Assembly: GCA_903847205.1 (NCBI GenBank)
Contig: CAINDA010000056.1
Location: 93,598-157,597 of the forward strand
Length of the DNA: 64,000 nt
Origin: an uncultured Bacteroidota bacterium
GTDB lineage: Bacteria; Bacteroidota; Bacteroidia; 2-12-FULL-35-15
Direction of reading: 5' to 3'
Part shown: positions 58,131 through 64,000 of the stretch, in pieces
Layout of the letters: each line of letters begins with the position of its first letter
How positions within the stretch are numbered: the stretch's first letter is position 1
Translations under genes and position numbers: made by a program
Notes under the pieces: model-generated
Databases searched by the model: none
Seen by the model: only the letters and a program-made list of their open reading frames with translations
What the model was told of the DNA's origin: nothing

Positions 58131-58814
58131 TTAAAATTCAAATTTGTAGCCGATGCCTTTTATCGTTTTAATGTAATCTTCCCCGATTTTTTCACGCAGT
58201 TTGCGGATGTGTACATCAATTGTTCTGTCGCCGACTATTACATCTCCTCCCCATACCTGCTCCAAAATCACTTCCCGTGTAAATACTTTTCCGGGCTTCG
58301 AAGCAAGTAATTCAAGCAATTCAAATTCTTTTTTTGCCAGGTTTATTTCTACGCCGTCTTTAAGAACATTATAACGCTCACGGTCAATTTTAATACCTCC
58401 AAATGCGGCAACATCCGGTTTGTCAGCCTCTGCTTTCATTCCCCTTCGCAATAATGCTTTGATGCGGCTCACTAAAACTCTCGGCTTAACGGGCTTATTA
58501 ATATAATCATCAGCACCTGCATCAAAGCCGGCAATCTGCGAATAGTCTTCACTCCGCGCCGTTAAAAAGGCAATCATCACATTTTTTAATTCCGGTGTTT
58601 CGCGGATCTCCCGGCAGGTTTCAACACCATCCATACCGGGCATCATTACATCCAGAAGAATAAGATCGGGAATTTCTTTTTTTGCAGCAGTAAGAGCCTC
58701 TTTACCATTGTTAGCGGTATAAACAATGTAGTTTTCTTTTTTCAGATTATAGCTTAGAAATTCTAATATATCCTGTTCATCATCAACCAATAATATTTTT
58801 TGTCTTTTACTCAT
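58131..58814 (-). CDS. OmpR/PhoB-family response regulator
   Basis: This 227-residue protein is counted from the ATG at 58814 (MSKRQKILLVDDEQDIL). It has a complete receiver (about 5-120; DDE, phospho-Asp in LILLDVMMPGMDG, Thr, Lys in YINKPV) and a winged-helix DNA-binding domain (about 135-227, LAKKEFELLELLASKPGKVFTREVILEQVWGGDVIVGDRTIDVHIRKLREKIG). It is a transcription factor of the PhoB type. No cognate kinase lies beside it. Its motif is unknown and it is not an obvious DR21 binder. Confidence 0.93.
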   Translation of the reverse strand: MSKRQKILLVDDEQDILEFLSYNLKKENYIVYTANNGKEALTAAKKEIPDLILLDVMMPGMDGVETCREIRETPELKNVMIAFLTARSEDYSQIAGFDAGADDYINKPVKPRVLVSRIKALLRRGMKAEADKPDVAAFGGIKIDRERYNVLKDGVEINLAKKEFELLELLASKPGKVFTREVILEQVWGGDVIVGDRTIDVHIRKLREKIGEDYIKTIKGIGYKFEF

Positions 58815-58862
58815 ATTTTTTTCAATTATAAACAACCCGTAAAATCAGGCACTACAGGATGT

Positions 58863-60167
58863 TTAAAGAAACTCAATCACTTTTTCTAATTTAATGCCGC
58901 GAGAACCTTTAATTAAAATTGTTTTATTTTTCACAAGATTCTCTTTAAGAAAAGCTGCTGCCTGCCCGCTGTCCGCAAACGTTTTTGCTCCTATTGCTTT
59001 GCCGGCTTCCATAAAAAAAGGGCCGACCAAAACGGCGTTCGTCAATTTTTTTCCCCTTAGCAAAGCTGCAATTGCATCATGCTCTTTCGCACTGTCTTCA
59101 CCCAGTTCAAGCATATCGCCTAATATCACCATTTTATCAGAATGCTCCATCTGCGAAAAATTCTCGATAGCAGCATTCATGCTTGCAGGGTTTGCGTTAT
59201 ATGCATCCAGCAGCAGCAGATTATTTTCCGTTTTCATCATCTGAGAACGGTTATTGGATGCTACATAATTTTCAAGTCCGGTTTTTATCTGATCGTCTGA
59301 AACATCGAAATAATGGCCTATGCAGGCTGCAGATAAAATATTTTCGAAATTATAACTGCCTATCAGCTGTGTTGAAATAACAGGCTTTTCATCCATCGAC
59401 TGAGTGTCATTTTTTGCTTTGCATTTCAATTTTACAAAGGGGCTGCTCTCTAAGTACTTCCCTGCAAAATCAGCAGCATCAGAAGCGCCGTAAGTAATTT
59501 TTGCTGCACCATCCGAAAGTTTCTTGAGCAATTCGTTATCAGCATTCACAAATAACTTTCCGCCTTTTTCTTTTATGTAATTATATAATTCGCTTTTAGC
59601 TTTCACAACTCCTTCATAACCGCCGAAGCCTTCTAAGTGCGCCTTTCCGATATTTGTTATCATTCCGAAATCAGGTTCGGCAATTTTGCAGAGCATCGCT
59701 ATTTCACCCTGGTGATTGGCACCCATTTCAACAATCGCTATATCGTGTTCTTTAGTAATATTAAGAAGCGTTAGGGGTACGCCGATATGATTATTCAAAT
59801 TCCCTTTTGTTGCAAGCACTTTATATTTTTGGCTCAATACCGCATTTAACAGCTCTTTTGAAGTTGTTTTTCCATTCGAACCTGTAATGCTGATAACCGG
59901 AATTGTTAATTGTCTGCGGTGGTAATTTGCTAGTGCCTGCAATGCGCATAAAACATCCTTTACTAAAAAATAACGCTCGTCCTTTATATATTGTTCATCA
60001 TCAATCACAGCTAATGAACAGCCTGAATTCAGGGCCTGCTCCGCAAATTTGTTGGCGTCAAAGCTATCGCCTTTCAATGCAAAAAAAATGGAGCCTTGTT
60101 TAATGTCCCGTGTATCAGTGCATACAAGAGGCTGTTTAATGAAATGACTGTAAAGCTTTTGAATCAT
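58863..60167 (-). CDS. murF: UDP-MurNAc-tripeptide-D-Ala-D-Ala ligase
   Basis: This 434-residue ATP-dependent Mur ligase adds D-Ala-D-Ala to UDP-MurNAc-tripeptide, the last cytoplasmic step of the peptidoglycan precursor. The features are an N-terminal substrate domain (VCTDTRDIKQGSIFFAL), the ATP loop VISITGSNGKTTSKELL (about 93-109), NHIGVPLTLLN, MVEMGANHQGEI-type (VEMGANHQGEI) and the C-terminal domain with LLLDAYNANPASM. Its gap to the regulator gene is 48 bp. Confidence 0.95.
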   Translation of the reverse strand: MIQKLYSHFIKQPLVCTDTRDIKQGSIFFALKGDSFDANKFAEQALNSGCSLAVIDDEQYIKDERYFLVKDVLCALQALANYHRRQLTIPVISITGSNGKTTSKELLNAVLSQKYKVLATKGNLNNHIGVPLTLLNITKEHDIAIVEMGANHQGEIAMLCKIAEPDFGMITNIGKAHLEGFGGYEGVVKAKSELYNYIKEKGGKLFVNADNELLKKLSDGAAKITYGASDAADFAGKYLESSPFVKLKCKAKNDTQSMDEKPVISTQLIGSYNFENILSAACIGHYFDVSDDQIKTGLENYVASNNRSQMMKTENNLLLLDAYNANPASMNAAIENFSQMEHSDKMVILGDMLELGEDSAKEHDAIAALLRGKKLTNAVLVGPFFMEAGKAIGAKTFADSGQAAAFLKENLVKNKTILIKGSRGIKLEKVIEFL

Positions 60168-60189
60168 AATAGTTCTTTATCCGAAATTT

Positions 60190-60969
60190 TTATTTTAATT
60201 CAGCAGGGATTTTACAAACCGGAATAGGAATCATCTTATGCTGATTTGCTTTATTCATGCGCGTATAAATATCTAAAACCTGTCTTTGACGGCTGGTTAA
60301 TTCAGTAAAATTACCAGGGGTTTCAATAAATTTCATCGCTGCTTCGAGTTCATCGTATGAGGCCCCAATTTGATCTTCATCACTTCTTCCATCGGCAAAT
60401 AAGCCATCTGTAGGCTTTGCAGCGATAATTGATGCTGTTATCCCTAACTCTTTGGAAAGAGCAAAAACTTCCGATTTCATCAAATCCGCAATGGGAGACA
60501 CATCTACGCCGCCGTCGCCGTACTTTGTAAAAAAACCAATTCCGAAATCTTCTACTTTATTGCCTGTTCCGGCAACTAACATTTTTTTATTGCAGGCAAA
60601 TGCGTACAAGGTTGTCATCCTCAAACGTGCGCGTGTATTGGCTAAAGTCAGCCAGTCCTGGATGTCCGCAGGCAAAGCCGTACAAATACTTTTGAAAGTT
60701 TCAGTAAGTTCAACTTCATAAGAACTTACATTGTTGAAATTTTTCTTAAGCCAGTCAATATGTTCATGCCCTCTATCGTATTCATCTTTTTGCTGATGAA
60801 TTGGCATATTCAGGCATACAACTTGCTCCCCGGTTTTTGCACAAAGGGTGGAAGTGAGCGCAGAATCTATACCTCCCGAGATACCGATTACAAAACCCCT
60901 GGTTTTGCTTTGCCCGCTGTACTCCTTCAACCAGTGAACAATATGATTTATTACTTCTTTGTTTTTCAT
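60190..60969 (-). CDS. nadE: NAD+ synthase, ammonia-dependent
   Basis: This 259-residue enzyme forms NAD from deamido-NAD, ATP and ammonia. The PP-loop GISGGIDSALTSTL (about 28-41) and ARLRMTTLYAFACNKKMLVAGTGNKVEDFGIGFFTKYGDGGVD identify it. No glutaminase domain is fused. It lies 22 bp before murF and near gldB and gldC, a familiar Bacteroidota neighbourhood. Confidence 0.95.
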   Translation of the reverse strand: MKNKEVINHIVHWLKEYSGQSKTRGFVIGISGGIDSALTSTLCAKTGEQVVCLNMPIHQQKDEYDRGHEHIDWLKKNFNNVSSYEVELTETFKSICTALPADIQDWLTLANTRARLRMTTLYAFACNKKMLVAGTGNKVEDFGIGFFTKYGDGGVDVSPIADLMKSEVFALSKELGITASIIAAKPTDGLFADGRSDEDQIGASYDELEAAMKFIETPGNFTELTSRQRQVLDIYTRMNKANQHKMIPIPVCKIPAELK

Positions 60970-61075
60970 TTTTAATATGGCGGTTGAGCGTTTTGTGACC
61001 CTTAGAATTTAATGAGAAGCATTAAAAATATTTTTTTGGAAACTTTAAGAATGCTCTCCCATTAAAAATTTATCT

Positions 61076-61111
61076 AAAAAAAATCCCGATTTCAAAAATG
61101 AAACCGGGATT
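61076..61111 (-). terminator. Terminator after the outer-membrane protein gene
   Basis: A 13-bp stem with one mismatch (61082-61094 with 61099-61111) is followed on the minus strand by a run of T. Confidence 0.8.
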
Positions 61112-61132
61112 AAAGATACACAATATTATTTT

Positions 61133-61987
61133 TTAGAATAACACTCCTACAGTAAGAACAACGGCGTTTGATTTTACACTCTGAGGCATTGCAACTTCAG
61201 TAAAAACAGTTGGGTTTATTGGATCATTTACGCGTTTTTCTAGATTAACTGAAGTACTTTTAACAACATTCATAAAACCTAATAGGTAGTTTAAACCAAA
61301 GGTCAATGAAGTACTCCCTGAAAGATTCATTTCACCGCCTAATCCAAAATTTAATGATGCTGTATATACACTTATATCTTTAGTAATATCAATTTTTGAT
61401 TTACCGTCAGTAGCCCCAAGTGTATTTGTGGCATCATTAATCACAGTTAATTTATCATCAGCAGTCGCTTTCCATCTAAAAGAATTATTCACGCCGATTT
61501 GTCCGAAATAAATAAGACTCCCGATTTCTTTTGTTTTCATTTTTAACGTAAGAGGAATAGTAACATAAGTTACCCTGTAAATGCGTTCGTTCAATTGATA
61601 GTGGGTATGTGCAGGAGAATTGGCAAGAACAGGGTCAAAATTTGCAATTACATCATCCACATTATTATAATAATAATGAACTGTATTTGAACCTGGATTA
61701 TTTGTTCCGCCGTTATTATATTTTATATTTCCGCCGTCTAAATCAATCTGTGCGCCAGTTTGAAAGGAGATCACTTTCGTCAGCCTGAACTCAGTGATTA
61801 ACCCGCCGCCGAATTTTGCAGTAGGCCCGTTAGGTGAAATAAGTTTACCGTCAGGCTTGTACCAATTAACTGAAGGAGTAATTTTTAAACCGAACCGAAA
61901 ATTTTTAAGATCACTTTCAATTTTATCCTGAGCAAATATAGAACCCGCAGTTAAAGCCATGGCTGCTATTGTAAGAATTTTCTTCAT
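61133..61987 (-). CDS. Outer-membrane beta-barrel protein (PorT-like)
   Basis: This 284-residue protein has a signal peptide (MKKILTIAAMALTAGSIFAQ) and alternating beta-strands typical of Bacteroidota barrels (FGLKITPSVNWYKPDG, ITEFRLTKVISFQTGAQIDL, YVTIPLTLKMKTKEIGSLIYFGQIGV, SLTFGLNYLLGFM). It ends in a hydrophobic C-terminal strand (AVVLTVGVLF). It belongs to the broad OmpW/PorT-type group. Its cargo or role is not defined. Confidence 0.8.
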   Translation of the reverse strand: MKKILTIAAMALTAGSIFAQDKIESDLKNFRFGLKITPSVNWYKPDGKLISPNGPTAKFGGGLITEFRLTKVISFQTGAQIDLDGGNIKYNNGGTNNPGSNTVHYYYNNVDDVIANFDPVLANSPAHTHYQLNERIYRVTYVTIPLTLKMKTKEIGSLIYFGQIGVNNSFRWKATADDKLTVINDATNTLGATDGKSKIDITKDISVYTASLNFGLGGEMNLSGSTSLTFGLNYLLGFMNVVKSTSVNLEKRVNDPINPTVFTEVAMPQSVKSNAVVLTVGVLF

Positions 61988-62080
61988 GTTTTTTTATACT
62001 TTTGTTTTTTACAATAATTAATATCCGAATTAATTTTACTACACAATAGTAAGTAAATTTTTATTAAGTTTAGTCTTTAT

Positions 62081-63097
62081 ATGAAAAAAATCCTTGTTTA
62101 TTTATTTGTATTATCAGCACTGTTTTTGGCATCATGCGGGGGGAAGCCGCTGAATGTTGATACTTCTGGAATTATTATTCCGGAGATTAAAATCAACCGC
62201 CTTGAGCGGGATGTTTTTAACATGGATACCATAGATATTAAAACTGCCTCAGAAAAGCTTCAGAAAAAATACGGGCAGTTTTATAACTCCTATACTGCAG
62301 GAATAATTAATAACGGCGGACTGCATGATTCATCATTCCAGTTACGAATGAAGCAGTTTGCAGCTGATAAAGATATGCGTGAAGCCTATGCTGACTGCCA
62401 AAAAACATTCCCGACAACCGACTTGATTAACAAAGACTTTACAGATATTTTTAAACATTTTAAATATTATTTTCCCAACAGAAACCTGCCGAAAGTAACC
62501 ACAATGATGTCGGGCTTTAATTATTCTGTTGTAATGCTTGACAGCACACTTGCTATCGGCCTCGAAATGTACTTAGGAAGCACTAATAAATTTTATCAAA
62601 TGCTCACTCTTCCGCATTATAAAACAATGTTTATGAATAAAGAAAACATTGCACCTGATGCTGTGCGGGCATGGCTGCTTTCTGAATTCCCTTACAACAT
62701 GAACAAAGGTGATTTTTTGAGTGAGATAACCTACCTTGGAAAAATAATGTATCTGACAGATGCCCTGCTTCCCAGTGTTCATGACTCATTGAAGATTCAG
62801 TATTCGCAGCAGCAACTTAACTACTGCAGACAAAACGAATTTAACGTCTGGAGTTATTTTGCCGCACAAAAATTATTATATACTACTGACCAGGCTGAGA
62901 TAATGAAATTTACAAGCGAAGGCCCTTTCACTTCTGCATTCAGCAAAGAAGCTCCACCGCGGATTGGTTACTGGATGGGATGGCAGATAATTAAACAGTA
63001 TATGAAAAACAATCCAACTGTTTCATTAGAGGCTTTGATGAAGGAAACTGATGCTCAAAAAATATTAATTAAGGCAAAATATAAACCAGGAAAGTAG
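62081..63097 (+). CDS. gldB: Gliding-motility lipoprotein GldB
   Basis: This 338-residue lipoprotein (lipobox ALFLASC, Cys near 19) has the GldB pattern: INRLERDVFNMDT, LQKKYGQFYNSYTAGIINNG, MMSGFNYSV, LGLEMYLGS-type (IGLEMYLGSTNKFYQML) and PPRIGYWMGWQIIKQYMKNNP. GldB is linked to gliding and the type IX secretion apparatus in flavobacteria. Gene order gldB-gldC here matches other Bacteroidota. Confidence 0.88.
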   Translation: MKKILVYLFVLSALFLASCGGKPLNVDTSGIIIPEIKINRLERDVFNMDTIDIKTASEKLQKKYGQFYNSYTAGIINNGGLHDSSFQLRMKQFAADKDMREAYADCQKTFPTTDLINKDFTDIFKHFKYYFPNRNLPKVTTMMSGFNYSVVMLDSTLAIGLEMYLGSTNKFYQMLTLPHYKTMFMNKENIAPDAVRAWLLSEFPYNMNKGDFLSEITYLGKIMYLTDALLPSVHDSLKIQYSQQQLNYCRQNEFNVWSYFAAQKLLYTTDQAEIMKFTSEGPFTSAFSKEAPPRIGYWMGWQIIKQYMKNNPTVSLEALMKETDAQKILIKAKYKPGK

Positions 63098-63227
63098 TTC
63101 AAAGTTAGAAAGTCTAAAGTTGGAAAATTAAACAACAAATTGTAATAGTGGATAATATGAATAGTAGATTGAAGGAAAGGGAAAACAACTTAAAACTTTC
63201 TAACTTTGAACTTTGAACTAAAATGAT
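63098..63227. repeat. Low-complexity inverted repeat between gldB and gldC
   Basis: GTTCAAAGTTAGAAAGT at 63098 is mirrored by ACTTTCTAACTTTGAAC near 63196-63213. The stretch at 58068-58102 has similar aagtttaaagtc-type sequence. Confidence 0.6.
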
Positions 63228-63563
63228 ATGAAAAAATCTGAAATAAAATTCACAGTAACCCTTGATGAAAATAACCTGCCGGAAAAAATTGACTGGAGCG
63301 CTTCTGATAATGATGAACAAAGCACCAGCAAATCGGTAATGATTGCTCTATGGGACGCGAAAGAAAACAGCACTTTACGAATTGATTTATGGACCAAAGA
63401 TATGGTTGTAGATGAAATGAAACAGTTTTACCACCAATGCCTTTTATCAATGGCAGATACTTTCGAGCGTGCTACTGGTGAGGCAGAAGCATCGAAAGAT
63501 ATCCGCAGTTTTGCTATGCGCTTTGCTGAAAAATTAAATTTGATTGCAAAAAAACAATCGTAA
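63228..63563 (+). CDS. gldC: Gliding-motility protein GldC
   Basis: This 111-residue cytosolic protein starts MKKSEIKFTVTLDENNLPEKIDWSA and contains MIALWDAKENSTLRIDLWTKDM, VDEMKQFYHQCLLSMADTFERATGE and the C-terminal helix of GldC. It associates with the gliding machinery with unknown biochemistry. It follows gldB, after a low-complexity palindrome. Confidence 0.9.
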   Translation: MKKSEIKFTVTLDENNLPEKIDWSASDNDEQSTSKSVMIALWDAKENSTLRIDLWTKDMVVDEMKQFYHQCLLSMADTFERATGEAEASKDIRSFAMRFAEKLNLIAKKQS

Positions 63564-63677
63564 AAAATTCCTGAAACAGTCATAAATTCAGCAGGGCACT
63601 AGTTTAGGTTTAGATACCGTAACTATTGCGCTGTATTATTTCCATTGCCGATTTCAAATTACAAAATCAGAATATAA

Positions 63678-63833
63678 TTCTGCGCATTCCTGAAAAATTT
63701 ATTTCAGCTATTTTTCCTTAAGAGGAAGGAAGTACTTTCAATCAGGCATAAACTCAGCGAAATTGGAGAAGGAGTGTATATCTCAAGAGAAGCATTACTG
63801 CTGATTATCATTCTGCAGATAATTTTACTTTAA
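63678..63833 (+). pseudogene. Decayed second copy of the 106-aa anchored protein
   Basis: The frame ending at TAA 63831-63833 reads KEVLSIRHKLSEIGEGVYIS and REALLLIIILQIILL. It mirrors the C-terminus of 2971-3291 (GEVLSIRHRLDGLGGGVYLS, AGALILIIILLVILL). No ATG and no signal peptide precede it, and the frame is closed by a stop at 63675. It is a truncated or dead paralogue. Confidence 0.65.
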
Positions 63834-64000
63834 AAAATAAAAAATCTTTCAAAAATATATTATTTAGTCGAATACCAAAAAGTTCTATAGCCTAACGATA
63901 TCAACAATATCGGTTAAAAAGATGTTATAAAAATCTGCAAGAAAAGCATAAAATTATTCATAAAACTTGCAGATTTGTATATGCTTTCAAAACCAAAAAA
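63834..64000. other. AT-rich tail of the window
   Basis: No gene, DR21 copy or terminator is seen in the last 167 bp. Confidence 0.4.

Noticed and set aside
58131..58814. OmpR-type regulator as the DR21 activator
   Set aside because: OmpR-type proteins usually bind repeats 10-11 bp apart. The gene lies outside the DR21 island and has no DR21 copy itself.

Overview
The window comes from an AT-rich Bacteroidota genome, probably an environmental, gliding-type lineage. The signs are gldB and gldC beside nadE, a type IX secretion sorting tail on an ice-binding protein, many short lipoproteins, and promoters with a TTTG box of the Bacteroidota -7 type. I saw no tRNA, rRNA, CRISPR array, transposase or phage gene. 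Almost every gene from 1 to 55.5 kb is on the minus strand.

The main discovery is a dispersed promoter module, called DR21 here, found 16 times between positions 85 and 54122 and not seen in the last 9.9 kb. In gene orientation it is GTGAATnATGTAACTT, a short A/T spacer, then AAAGTTGTGTAACAC. The two TGTAAC cores are direct repeats exactly 21 bp apart in all 16 copies. A TTTG box lies a fixed distance downstream (30 bp by my count in 15 copies, 29 in one). The only plus-strand copy precedes the only plus-strand gene of the region. Intrinsic terminators close most units, so the region reads as a set of separate transcription units sharing one control element. The last copy drives an AraC-type regulator (53448-54029). 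AraC-family proteins typically bind 21-bp direct repeats next to the -35 region, so this protein is the leading candidate activator.

Layout. 0-9 kb: stress and envelope small proteins (baeRF-like protein, catalase, DUF4239 protein, YtxH, YceI, lipoproteins). 9-11 kb: secreted ice-binding protein with two DUF3494 domains. 11.4-19.4 kb: one operon holding a complete phosphorelay: PAS protein without kinase, hybrid kinase, HPt, three stand-alone receivers, receiver-PP2C phosphatase, universal stress protein. 19.7-25.5 kb: cyanophycinase-like, aminotransferase and two decarboxylase-type genes. 25.7-30 kb: microprotein, DUF1003, lipoprotein ice-binding protein, YihY, receivers. 30-35 kb: giant CheB-CheR-PAS-kinase-receiver-HPt fusion. 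36-40.5 kb: small BON, SHOCT, His-rich, Lys/Glu-rich and Cys-rich proteins, each with its own promoter and terminator. 40.6-48.9 kb: CheR-CheB-hybrid kinase operon. 49-54 kb: AraC, a 24-repeat hybrid kinase and a receiver. 54.6-64 kb: ordinary genes (DUF4349, thioesterase, pterin dehydratase, PBP4-type carboxypeptidase, OmpR-type regulator, murF, nadE, porin-like protein, gldB, gldC) without the module.

Four signalling proteins share a 20-residue coiled-coil repeat (ANKELxFQNxEKEKRAAELI) in 3, 7, 12 and 24 copies. My working model, which is inference, is a general-stress network: the AraC protein switches on a regulon of protective proteins, and the same regulon encodes the multi-component phosphorelays, including a SpoIIE-type phosphatase, that probably tune it.
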